From the NCBI GenBank assembly GCA_039583875.1, contig CM077166.1, forward strand, positions 81,342,564 to 81,406,563: 64,000 bases of DNA. The letters are read 5' to 3'. This stretch comes from Platanthera guangdongensis (lineage: Eukaryota > Streptophyta > Magnoliopsida > Asparagales > Orchidaceae). Within the stretch, counting starts at the first letter, position 1. Every line of letters begins with the position of its first letter. A program made the translations under genes and the position numbers. The notes beneath the pieces are model-generated. The model ran no database searches. It was given only the letters and a program-made list of their open reading frames with translations, and was not told the origin of the DNA. Below, one piece after another: positions 23,041-33,143 of the stretch.

Positions 23041-26000
23041 TGTGTTGGCAGGCTAAGGACAATGAAGACGTGTGGTACTTGGACTCAGGGTGTTCCAAGC
23101 ACATGATGAGCAATAAATCGAAGTTCCTTCGCCTAGAGATGAAGAAAGGAGGAGTAGTTATTTTTGTGACAACGGAAAAGGAAAAATCATCGACATTGAA
23201 GTAGTAGGTAACAAATCATTTACTATCTGAAATGTTTTGTATGTTAAAAGTTTGAAACATAATTTAATCTCTATAAGTCAGTTATGTGATGCTTGCTTAA
23301 ATGTCTTATTTGACTCGTCTTCAAAGTTATGCAAAATTATTAAACCAAAATAAATGATAATGTTATTACTGCTCTTATGTTTCAAAATGTCTACATGATT
23401 AGATTTAATGATTTGTCACATTCTTCATTAAAGTGTTTTATATCTAAAAATGAGGAGTTAGATTTGTGCCATACACATCTTGGACATTCTAGTTCCAAGC
23501 TAATTATAAAACTGTCTCAAAACAAACTTGTTAAAGGTTTATTTTTTTTGCATGAAAATTTATCGTCTTTATGTTCACCATGTCAAAAAGGAAGATTTTC
23601 AAAGTTTTCATTTAAAAGCAAAAATGTCGTTTCCACCACTAGGCCTTTAAAATTGATACATATGGATTTGTTTGGTCCTGTTAATACACTAAGTCTAGGT
23701 GGTAGAAAATACACTTTTGTTTTGATTGATGATTATTCTCGCTTAAGTTGGACAATTTTCTTAACGTCTAAATCTGATGCGTTTTTAGAATTTTCCAAAT
23801 TATGTATACGTGTTCAAAACGAACTAGAGTTAAAAATAAAATGCATTCGTTCAGATCATAGAGGTGAATTTGATAATTTAAAATTTGTTTCTTTTTGCAA
23901 TGAGTTACGAATTAAACATGAATTTTCCGCTCCTCGTACACCTCAACAAAATGGTGTGGTAGAGAGGAAAAATAGAACTTTGCAAGAAATAGCTCGCACT
24001 ACACTATCTGAATATAAATTACCCAGATCTTTTTGGGGCGAAGCTGTTAGTACTGCTTGTTATGTTATTAATCATGTTATGCTTCGACCTCTCTTAAAAT
24101 TAACAACTTATGAGTTATATTTTCAAAAGAAACCAAATGTGTCTTATTTTAAAGTTTTTGGTTGTAAATGTTTTGTTTTGAACATTAAGGATAATTTAGG
24201 TAAATTTGATGAAAAGTGTGATTAAAGCATTTTTGTTGGCTATTATTCAACAAGCAAAACTTATAGAGTTTACAACAAAAGAGCTAAAATGGTTGAAGAA
24301 TCTGTACATGTTAAATTTGATGAGTTTTTCCCTTGTGTAGAAGCTAATAATATAAGTAAAGATGAAGAGTTCTCCCCTCTACAAAGGTTGGATGATGATG
24401 AAATTCTTGTAGACAAAGATAAAGAAAAAAGAGTCGAACAAGAAGAACAAGAAGAAGAGCAAGAATATGTTCCTCCAAGGGAACTAAGATTCTCAAAAGA
24501 TCATCCCCAAGATTTGGTTATTGGAGAACACTCAAGAGGGGTAAGTACTCGTTCATCCGTACGTGAGTTATTCTTTAATATGTGCTTTATTTTTGATATA
24601 CAACTTAAAAGTGTTGAAGCTGCTTTAAATGATAATTCTTGGTTTTTAGCTATGAATGACGAACTTAATCAATTTGAACGCTATAAGGTTTGTAAGTTAG
24701 TAGAAAGACCGTCAAATCATCCTATTGTAGGAGTTAAGTGGATTTTTAAAAATAAACTAGATAGTGAATCTAGGGTCACTAGGAACAAAACTAGACTCGT
24801 AGTAAAAGGTTATTCACAAATAGAAGAAATAGATTTTGTTGAAACCTTTGCACCCGTAGCACGTTTAGAAGTAGTTAGAATATTTCTTGCATTTGCTAGT
24901 TTTAAAAGGTTTAAACTATTTCAAATGGATGTTAAAACTGCTTTTCTTAACAGATATATTAGGGAGAAGGTTTATGTAGAACAACCTCCAGACTTTGTTG
25001 ATGTTAGATTTCCTGATCATGTTTTTAAATTAGAAAAAGCCTTTATGTTTTGAAACAAACACCCCGAGCATGGTATGATAGATTTACTATTTATTTATTA
25101 AAGAATAATTACAAAATAGGTAGTGCTGATTGTACTCTATTTGTTAAACATATTAATGATCATCTTATAGTTTTACAAATATATATTGATGACATTATTT
25201 TTGGATCCACAAATGAAAAGTTATGTGATAGTGTTATAGAAATTATGGAGAATGAATTTGAAATGAGCATGATAGGTGAACTCACTTATTTTCTTGGTTT
25301 TCAAATTCCTCAAAAGCATGATGGGGTTTTTATTTGTCAATCTAAATATATTCATGATGTTTTAAAAAGATTTGGGTTTGAAATCTAAAACAATCAAATA
25401 CCCCCATGAGTGTCTCATTAAAATTAGGAAAAGATGAAAGTGAAATATCCATAGATCAAACACTATATAGAGGAATGATAAGATCACTACTGTATTTGAC
25501 TGCTTCTAAACCTGACATTATGTTCGTTGTATGTTTATGTGATAGATTTCAAGCTAATCCCAAAGAGTCTCATTTAAAAGCAGTTAAATGTATTTTTAGA
25601 TATCTTATTGACACATCTAAGTTAGGTTTGTGGTATCCTCACAACGATACCTTTATATTACATGACTTTTCTAATTCTGATTATGCTGGCTGTTCATTAG
25701 ATCGTAAAAGCACCAGTGACATCTGTCACTTACTTGGCCCTTCACTAATTTCATGGTCGAGTGAGAAACAGAATTCTGTTGTCTTATCCACCACTGAGGC
25801 CGAGTACATGACACTAGACAGTTGTTGTGCACAAGCTCTGTGGATGAAGCAAACTTTAGAAGACATTGGAATTGTTCATGAAACAATTGAATTAAAGTGT
25901 GACAATAAAAGTGCAATTGACTTAACATATAATCCAGTTCATCATTCTAGGTACAAACACATTGACGTACGCCACCATTTCATAAGAGACCGCATAAAAT

Positions 26001-26110
26001 AAAATACGATCAAAGTCAATTTTATAAAACTGATTCATAGTTTGCGGATATTTTCACAAAATCACTTCCAGATTCCCGCTTTTCATTGTTAAGATTAGAA
26101 CTAGGAATCC
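23041..26110 (+). pseudogene. pol of element G (protease, integrase, RT, RNase H), disrupted
   Basis: Protease: WYLDSGCSKHM near 23072 with the DSG active site. Integrase: the HHCC finger (HTHLGHSS...CSPCQKG), then DDE residues in HMDLFGP, CIRSDHRGEF and PQQNGVVERKNR (23377-24225). [20 protein letters not shown] and catalytic YIDDIIFG (24289-25388). RNase H: YAGCSLDRKST and STTEAEYM (25406-26002). Breaks include a TAA after KFDEKCD (24225), a 1-nt shift near 25050 and another near 25390, so four or more separate frames remain. Confidence 0.92.
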
Positions 26111-26324
26111 TAAAAATTTCAAACTAATGAATCACCATAACAAGCAAAACAAGAAAACACTTAAATTGCTAAGAACATGAAAATTAAACCAAAATAAAAA
26201 TACATAAACCATAAATGTGAACATCACATACTAAGTCTCATATTATTACAGCAGCACAACAACACATACTAAGTCTCACATAATGTTACAGCACAAATTT
26301 TTTTTTAAAAAAATTAAGAAACTT

Positions 26325-26344
26325 CACTGTCGCCGACGACAGTG
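26325..26344. other. Perfect 8-bp hairpin beyond the antisense ORF stop
   Basis: CACTGTCGCCGACGACAGTG: 8-bp stems and a 4-nt loop, followed by a GTCGCCGGGCGATAG dyad (about 26349-26362). It lies about 50-70 nt downstream of the stop of the antisense ORF on the minus strand. A role in termination or 3' processing is speculative. Confidence 0.5.
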
Positions 26345-26392
26345 ACTGTCGCCGGGCGATAGCGTTAACTTGTCCAGTCATCCCGAAAATCT

Positions 26393-27520
26393 TCAGAAAG
26401 TTCTACTGTCACCTGCACTTGTCTCCCCTTGATCATCAGCTGAACTGTGCTCACTGCTCCTCGTCCGGCGTGCTCGACGAGTAGATGTACGGGGAGGCTC
26501 CATGACCGGATTATCCAATTTTGCCGTCTCTGATGGAGTGAGCTTCAACTTGAGGCTTTTAGTCAGAAATTTAAAAAATTTCTGAACTCCCAAAAAGTTC
26601 TTCACTTCCCTCCTGTGTTCTTCGAACGACTCTCGCAAGTCATCCAACCCTTCTCGCAACGATCCACCTCTTGGAATTGGCAGGTTACGTATAGTGGACA
26701 TATGTTCACTACTCCTTGATGACCCTCCTCGTGTTGATCGGCCGATGGAATGTGTTCCACTCGTCAAAAATATGGATGGAATACAATCGTTGAAGTACAA
26801 ATCCGGGTCTATCCAAATGTATTTCTTATATAAAATACGTTGAATGACGGCTCCAAGTGATAGTGTATTTAGTTTCTTCCAATTAGGACTCTTTAATCTA
26901 AATACATAGCGTATTATCGAAAGGATAAAGTCCGCCATGTCAAACGGCTCCTGCTCCAAAATCATGTATGTAACATAATTCAGTTGAGCCGTTATCTTCC
27001 GTGTATCACCGGATTTGAGTAAGACGGTGTGCCTCAATATGTCTTGCACTAGTCGTGCATTCTCAGTGAGCGTGGCCGTAGATTGAATAAGTGTTTTGGT
27101 GGAATTTCCATGCAAAATCAAATTCAATAGTGTCCAATCTCTATCCTTCCGATAGTTCTCTACTACATCTAAAGTATTTTCATGCACTATTAACCCAAAC
27201 TCTTCTCTAAGGTCGTAGTGGGTTATCTCTACTGCCTGTCCTTGTATCTTAGATCGTACTCCACCATTCAGTTCCGTGAACCGCGGATCTTTGAGATAAT
27301 TATAGAACTCTCTAATTAGTACGGAAAAAAATGTATCTGGAATAATAATAGTCATTATTCCCGCCATTGCTAACAGGTCGTGGATGTGTGTATGACGGGC
27401 AGGGTCGAATTCGATCATCCGTCTGATCCCTATGTTAGCATTTTCAATTCTTGGAAATGTTTGATAGGAAGAATATGAATCACTGCCTGTGCTTCTACGG
27501 GCTTTGGAACTGGAAGCCAT
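26393..27520 (-). CDS. Intact antisense ORF in element G, 375 aa, plant-transposon-protein-like
   Basis: ATG at 27520 (MASSSKARRSTG), stop at 26393; no break in 376 codons although gag and pol around it are wrecked. The ATG follows AGCA (AGCAATGGC, a good plant start context). It is two bases after a splice acceptor TTTATTTGCAG (27523), and a donor CCAAG/GTAAGG lies at 27880, so a 357-nt 5'-UTR intron is likely. The N-terminal region contains REFYNYLKDP and KIQGQAVEITHYDLREEFGL (about residues 75-115), resembling the 'putative plant transposon protein' domain (FY...VRG...IN pattern) known from plant LTR elements. The C terminus is Ser/Arg-rich with SKLSL-type basic patches (RTSTRRARRTRSS). 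Function unknown. It lies between RNase H and the 3' LTR, opposite to the element's sense. A position upstream of the 3' LTR is where SIRE elements often carry an env-like ORF, but that one is sense. Confidence 0.78.
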   Translation of the reverse strand: MASSSKARRSTGSDSYSSYQTFPRIENANIGIRRMIEFDPARHTHIHDLLAMAGIMTIIIPDTFFSVLIREFYNYLKDPRFTELNGGVRSKIQGQAVEITHYDLREEFGLIVHENTLDVVENYRKDRDWTLLNLILHGNSTKTLIQSTATLTENARLVQDILRHTVLLKSGDTRKITAQLNYVTYMILEQEPFDMADFILSIIRYVFRLKSPNWKKLNTLSLGAVIQRILYKKYIWIDPDLYFNDCIPSIFLTSGTHSIGRSTRGGSSRSSEHMSTIRNLPIPRGGSLREGLDDLRESFEEHRREVKNFLGVQKFFKFLTKSLKLKLTPSETAKLDNPVMEPPRTSTRRARRTRSSEHSSADDQGETSAGDSRTF

Positions 27521-27975
27521 TGCTGCAAATAAATTTTTTTTAATAAACAAACAAAATCGTTTTTTTTTGGTATCGCCATTCGGCGACACCCACTGTCGCC
27601 CGGCGATACCAGAAAATGGTCTTCCTCCATTTCTGACTCCAGATCTGATTTTTCACTCATCCAAACTACCAGATCTGAAAGTTATTTTTAACAAAACACA
27701 TTTACAAACACTTAGACCCCTCAATATATGCACATTTTTCACCAACACAAAGACAATTTCTCATGCTCCATCTTACTTCAAAACTTGGAAATTTCTCATC
27801 TATGGTTCCATGCTTCACTATACAAACACTTAAATCCACAAAAATCTAAAGCATGAAAGCAAAACTCAAAGTTCCTTACCTTGGTCTTAGGTTTTTGCCG
27901 TCGTCCGCTTCGAGTTCCGCGACCTGCCTTCAGGAAAAATTGCTAGATTTGATGCCTTTGACTTCATGCCACCGG

Positions 27976-28030
27976 TTTTATATTTTTCGCATTATCGCCA
28001 ATCGGCGATACCCGGTATCGCCCGACGACA
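27976..28030 (-). promoter_or_regulatory. Putative promoter of the antisense ORF in element G
   Basis: The minus strand carries AAAAATATAAAAC (27988-27976). Directly upstream are the dyads TATCGCCGATTGGCGATA (about 28008-27991) and CGATACCGGGTATCGCC, the same motif types found upstream of the LTR TATA box. About 95 nt downstream is the 5'-UTR donor at 27880. Promoter activity is inferred. Confidence 0.5.
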
Positions 28031-28089
28031 GTGACAATTCACTATTCCACCAATTTTTCTTCGTTACTCAGATTTAGGCATGGTGTAAT

Positions 28090-29272
28090 GTTTTTTTGAG
28101 CTCCAAATAACTTGGTTCAATAGTTCAACATTCTTATATCCGTTCTACATACTTAAGTGCTTAGTATTCTTAAACTCGTGAAATTGTTTTCGCATGTCTA
28201 TAAGTATGAGAAATCTTTTAGTTATGATAATGTTCTTTCACTCACGGTTGTGCAAATCTTCATATGCATTCACCTTACTACATATGTGAATTGTCAATGT
28301 TCTACCATAACCGCTAGTGTTGCATGTTCCTGCTAATGCTTTATCCGAGTTTGTACAGTGCACCACTAATATTGAATTATCTTGTATGCTCTCACAAGTG
28401 AATTCAGACTTCTTTGTCCAGCCAAACAAAAAATGTGATAAATAATTGTATGATCATAAAAGTGCACACCTTTGGTGATATATTTCACACAAAACAAAAA
28501 CAAATAAACAAATAATATAGGGCTGACAAGAAACCTCCACCAAACACTACTTACCCTCCTGATAAGTCTTAATAAGCATTGTGAGGTTGATCACCTTGGA
28601 AAAATTGTAAAGTGTCTTGTGCAAATCTTTAACTGGATAATTTCTTTGTTGTGTGCTCTGAACTCTTGGGTACGAGTATAGTTCCGCATGTCCAACTCTA
28701 TGTTATGTTGTTTTTTTAACATTCCCCATGTCCATGTATTTGTAAGAGTCTGCATAAGTGTTTCCGACACCATATCACGTGTACACAACATTATCCTCTC
28801 TAAAAGTTCTTATGAGCATTGGACTGAAATTTTTTTACAGAAATATTATTCACCAGTGTATGTATTTGTGATATAGCTCGCTGAACATTGCCAATGTTAG
28901 TGCTTACTCATTTCTTTCTTTACTATACATTGCTCACCTGTCCTATCTAGAGTTTCTCATTTATGTTTTTTCCTTTTTTAGCTTCCGCCCCACTCTGCTC
29001 TATCTTTTGACAATACCAAAGGGGGAGAATTTTCAAAGGAAATCGTTCATATACACTAATAAGAATTTTCATATACACTCATAATCCTTATATTAACCAC
29101 GGAAAAGTTCACTATGCTTCAATTTGGGGGGAGATCACATGTAGGAGGAGTGTTTCATCCAAGAGCAATTTGTGCACATACACATGCTTCGTCTTGATAC
29201 TCAAATCGGGTGGACCCTATAACATTCATGATTTTTTTTTTAATGAATTTGTTATTATCAAAAATGGGAGTT
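28090..29272 (+). other. Noncoding 3' region of element G
   Basis: About 1.2 kb without a convincing ORF. It contains a polypurine run AAAGGGGGAGAA near 29018, typical of SIRE 3' ends. The last bases before the LTR are AAAATGGGAGTT. Confidence 0.6.
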
Positions 29273-30374
29273 TGTTGGAGCATGCATTCCACGCTTTCTG
29301 GTTTGCTAATAAAAAATCTTATTTGTATTTGATTTTTGGGTGTTTTTGGTGTGCAGATATCACAGGTCTATCTCTAATGTCTTTTGGGTGATGAATCAGA
29401 TCAGAACTGAGCTCGGGAGATATCGCCAGACGATATTGAGTAGCGCCGACAGGCGATAGCGCCACTCGACGCATTTTTGTTCGACGCTCGACGAAGCTCG
29501 TGGGCGACGTGGCATCCGTTACATCCCTATCGCCAGACATCGATATCCCGTATCGCCAGGCAATAGTGCACGTTCGACGCTCGACGTATCTGCGATGCGA
29601 AAATGAGAAGTTCGTGGGACACGTGGCAGCAGTTACCGATATCGCTAGTTGGCGATACCTAGTATCGCCAGTTGGCGATACCTAGTATCGCCAGGCGATA
29701 TCGCCATAGTATAAAAGCCATTCAATTTCTTATCACGAATTTGATTACCTGGAGTGTACTTTCCGGCAAAGACGATTCAGAGAGTTCCAGATCTCAGAGA
29801 TACTCCTCCATACTCTCAAGAAGGCCAAAGCGCGGAAGATTGACGACACGTTCGCAGCATTCGAAGCAACTCTAGCAAGGATTCGTCGGCATCTTCAGCG
29901 CATTGTTTGAAGGGAGTGTCTAGCCTAAAGTGTTCTATTTGTTTTGTTCTTGTTTCTATTATTTTCTCATTGTAATCGAGAGTGGAAATCGCTGCCTTGT
30001 GCGTGGCGTCTAGGTCCTTGTGTGCCTTAGGGAGAAATCGTTGACTTGTGTGCAGCATCTAGATCGTAATTAGATCTAGGGGAGGCTAGTAGCAAGATCT
30101 AGTAAGAGATATGCTTTAGCCTGCCGGTTCTTAGTAGAATAACCGGCGAAAACACATGTAAATTATTTGTTTCATGAGCCTTTGTCTCTAGCTCTATAGA
30201 GATATTTTGTATTCAATTTATCACTTTTGAAATATATCATTGTTGTTTTTGCTATTATACATTTTCATTCTTTAATTATATTGTTTTTATTTATCATGCA
30301 AATTGGTCTGAATTTAAGAAAATTTTAAAGAACCCTTATTCACCCCCCCTCTAAGGACGCCGTAAGATCCAACA
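29273..30374 (+). repeat. 3' LTR of element G
   Basis: A 1,102-bp LTR, TGTTGGAGC to TCCAACA. Relative to the 5' LTR it has a 23-bp tandem duplication of a TATCGCC/GGCGATA unit (29647-29692) and short deletions. TATA box TATAAAAGCC at 29710. Confidence 0.92.
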
Positions 30375-30848
30375 CAGAGCACGCTGACCTCGTAGCCTCC
30401 AACGCTCGCCTATCTCGTTGCTCGCTGAACTCCTGGATTGAGCTCGCCTGTGCCCATTAACAATTAGATTCCACCATGCCCTCACACTATGTTGTCATCT
30501 CATTTATTATACTCGGCACTTCCTGCCAAACTTAATTCTAGTGAATATTTATAACATGGGGACAAATGATATGTCTGGTTTGTTGAGTATTCCGACCACA
30601 CTCTATCCTGCTCCCATCAATGAAGTCCGAGATGAACTAAAATCTACCACTAGCTCCCTCACTAGAAAGAAAAACCTTGTTGAGTGGGTTTATTGGTACA
30701 ACGAGTACTCCAAACTAAGAGTCTTCTTTATCATTTAACTCGCGACGCCCATGTTGAACTTATCAAGTTATGACTCCGAAATGATGACCATGTTCAGTCC
30801 TGAATTCTGAACTCCACAGGCAGTGAGCCATCTCGAATGACTATGCAC
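30375..30848. other. Degenerate DNA between element G and the hAT MITE
   Basis: Continues the interrupted ~30-bp tandem seen left of element G. A short open stretch at 30541-30738 (PTTLYPAPINEVRDEL, NLVEWVYWYNEYSKLR) might be part of an old transposon or gag protein; not assignable. Confidence 0.3.
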
Positions 30849-31312
30849 CTAAGTTGTTAAAGGCGCTCCTCAGGCGCGCCTAAGGCTCCAAGCTCACCAG
30901 GCTCAGAGGTTTACACATTCGTGCACATTTTTTGCGCCTTTGTACTTTAAAGGCTCGCCTGAGTGTGATTTTTGTTGCAAATCTTTTTTTTCAAAATAAT
31001 GAAAAAAAAATGTAAGAACTCCGTAGTTTTATATGATTTTGTGTTTTTGAAATATAATCGATCGTTGAGACTTAGATATGATGCAAGCGATCATATTGAT
31101 TTTATTTTTTAAGAGATAGAAATGATAGTAATGAATTACTTATGAGTAGAATATATGAAGAATCTGTTTAAGAAGATGAATTGATGTTTGATGTTGATTA
31201 TTTAAAATAAATATGGTGGCGTCCTGCCTTCTTCGGGCGCGCGCCTGCGCCTTGAGCCTTGCTCGTAGGCTTCAAGACCCCTTTGCGCTTTGGTGCGCCT
31301 TTAATAACTAAG
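30849..31312. mobile_element. hAT-type MITE
   Basis: 464 bp with terminal inverted repeats CTAAGTTGTTAAAGGCGC and, at the other end, the complement of CTTAGTTATTAAAGGCGC (16/18 matches). Flanked by a perfect 8-bp TSD CTATGCAC (30841-30848 and 31313-31320), the length expected for hAT transposition. GC-rich GCGCC-containing subterminal regions, AT-rich centre, no coding capacity. Confidence 0.9.
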
Positions 31313-31495
31313 CTATGCACCACGTGTAACACCTCCACCGCAACAACCATATAGTATGAGTCCGGCTGGGCCCTACAACAACATACAATCATCCCAGTTT
31401 AAGTACTATAAAATGATATTAAAAAGAACAACTACTACAAGGCGAACTCAGGTTAGAGCACAACCAAAAATGAACGTAAAACCTAGGGTGTCCAC
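31313..31495. other. Short spacer left of element B
   Basis: Contains GTGTAACACCTCC and a GGCTGGGCCCTAC block similar in order to 43716-43775 inside element C, so probably an old repeat. Interrupted by element B at TCCAC. Confidence 0.3.
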
Positions 31496-32298
31496 TGTTG
31501 AAATCGAAAACTTGGTTTCTGTGGAGTTCACCCTTGGGGAAGGGGTGATCGCACACCTACTTTTTTCTCACAAGCAAAATGACAAAGGAAGCAAAGAGGA
31601 ACAAACCCAAGGACTCGGCGAGGAGGACCCACCACACACTCGGAAGATCTTATAGCGCTTCCCCTCCTTAGCCAAAGGACGAGCTAAGGCTACCTCAGAA
31701 AGCGCTAAAAGACTAAGGAGCAAGTGAGTATGAAAGCGTGCTTTCTGAGGTGCCCCTTGGGTCTTATTTATAGATTTCTGGAAACGGCCTGCAAATAGCC
31801 AACCTCCGCTGTTCTGAACGGCTATGTGCAGTCCAGGTTGGCCTGCCAACAGCTTAACTCCACTGTTCTAACAAGCTATTCGCACCTATGAGAGGGGCAT
31901 TCAGGTAATTTTACCTCGGGGCCCCACTGCGCGGGTCCCATATACTTGGAGGTCAGCTCGCCACTGCTCTTCGCGCCCAGGGGGCAAGTGCGACCTGGCT
32001 CCCGCAGCTCGCCATCTCCTCTTGGGCGAGTGCGAGCCAGGCCGCCGCGACCTACCTGTGCCTCTGCCTAGGCGGGCTGGCGTCCGGGTCGCCTGTAGAA
32101 GAGCGGGCTTGCCCAGTCTCAAACTGCCGCTGCGGGAGCCCCGGAAGGGGGCTCGCTGATCTGGACCCGTCGAACCCAATCCCGAATATTAGTTTGACGA
32201 ATGTCGAGCCCGAACTCTGCTCGACGAATGCGGACCACAAAACTCTGCTTAACGAATGCAGACCACAAAACTCTGCTCGACGAATTCCCGACGTGCGC

Positions 32299-32339
<41 letters not shown>

Positions 32340-32569
32340 GGGAAGGGTCGGCTCGCGCGGCTCGCCCTCCTGACTTGGGCGAGTGCGAGCTGGCCATCCG
32401 CTGCCCGCCCTCGTACTGTCCTGCCAGCTCGCGCGGCTCGCCTGCCTGGCTTGGGCGAGAGCGAGCTGGCCATCCGGGGCCCGCCCGCATACTGTTCTAG
32501 GTGCGGACTGGGTGCCTTGGTCCGCTCGCCTGATCTGGCGGACCCATTCGACGAACACGGGGTTGTACA
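31496..32569 (-). repeat. 3' LTR of element B
   Basis: 1,074 bp, read on the + strand as TGTTGAAATCG...GTTGTACA. Contains a (GA)n tract at 32298-32338. Next to its inner end the minus strand reads AAAAAGAGTGGGAATTG, a polypurine primer. GA-derived ORFs with runs of alternating RE or SL are artefacts. Confidence 0.92.
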
Positions 32570-32684
32570 CAATTCCCACTCTTTTTGAGCTTAACCAAGC
32601 TCAGAAAGAATCATCCAACCCGCGTGTTCGGTGAGTGCTGTGCTGAGATGTCACCGAATCTTCTGGTGGGTCCCACTCCTTGGC

Positions 32685-32693
32685 TATAAATAC
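32685..32693 (+). promoter_or_regulatory. TATA box of the antisense exon in element B
   Basis: GGCTATAAATACACCACTGA, identical over 20 bases to the counterpart in element A and at the same 73-nt distance from the ATG at 32758. Confidence 0.7.
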
Positions 32694-32757
32694 ACCACTG
32701 AGCCCTCAGGTGAATCCCTACCTTCTTTTGCCTTTCTGAGTGAACTGTAGCCGCACC

Positions 32758-32961
32758 ATGCCTGTCAGTGTGGAAGTGCGAGCTCGGCTGACAGCCGCGA
32801 GCCAAAAGACCAGGGAGGAGGCCCTTGAGGCTGCACCGTGGTTGGCGCGCGGGTCTCCCGGTCCTCTCTTCAGGCCGGTAAAAGGAATGATCGTCAGACG
32901 ATCTCCGGCAAAAGACTTCCCGGGCTCCAGCTCGGCAGCCGGCACTGAGGTTATCCCTGAG
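32758..32961 (+). pseudogene. Exon 1 of the Tat antisense gene in element B; later exons missing
   Basis: 204 nt from ATG (MPVSVEVRARLTAASQ) to the donor GAG/GTATGC, exactly the length of exon 1 in element A, with about 80% identical residues (shared KTREEALE, GSPGPLFRP, FPGSSSAAGTEV). Between here and the end of pol at 33144 there are only about 180 bp, and no counterpart of exons 2 and 3 is visible. The gene is therefore truncated in this copy, or a different downstream exon is used. Reading through the donor gives a 93-codon ORF from 32740. Confidence 0.7.
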
Positions 32962-33143
32962 GTATGCGCCTCACTCGGTCCGAGTGGACGCCATCGAGTG
33001 ACATCCAGCTCTTCCAGCTAGGTGGGAGCCTGACAGCGGGATCTGCTCGGGGTCCGGGAGCACTTCACCCTTTCGTACGAGTTACTGCGACAGTATTGGC
33101 ACAACAAGAGACTTTATTAAGAACAAAATACCACTTACATGTC

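Larger units (their letters stand above)
19895..30374 (+). mobile_element. Element G: SIRE/Maximus-type Ty1/copia retrotransposon, full length
   Basis: LTRs are 19895-21028 and 29273-30374, with a perfect TSD CAGAG (19890-19894 and 30375-30379). PBS TGGTATCAGAG follows the 5' LTR. The order is gag with zinc knuckle, protease, integrase, RT, RNase H: the copia order, since integrase precedes RT. The long 3' region contains an antisense ORF. gag and pol carry many stops and frameshifts, so the copy cannot make its own proteins. The size, long LTRs and gag type fit the SIRE lineage. Confidence 0.93.

Noticed and set aside
31198..31392. ORF over the hAT MITE right end
   Set aside because: Crosses the TSD and terminal repeat; chance frame.
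32201..32588. ORFs rich in RE and SL runs
   Set aside because: Produced by the GA repeat inside the LTR of element B.
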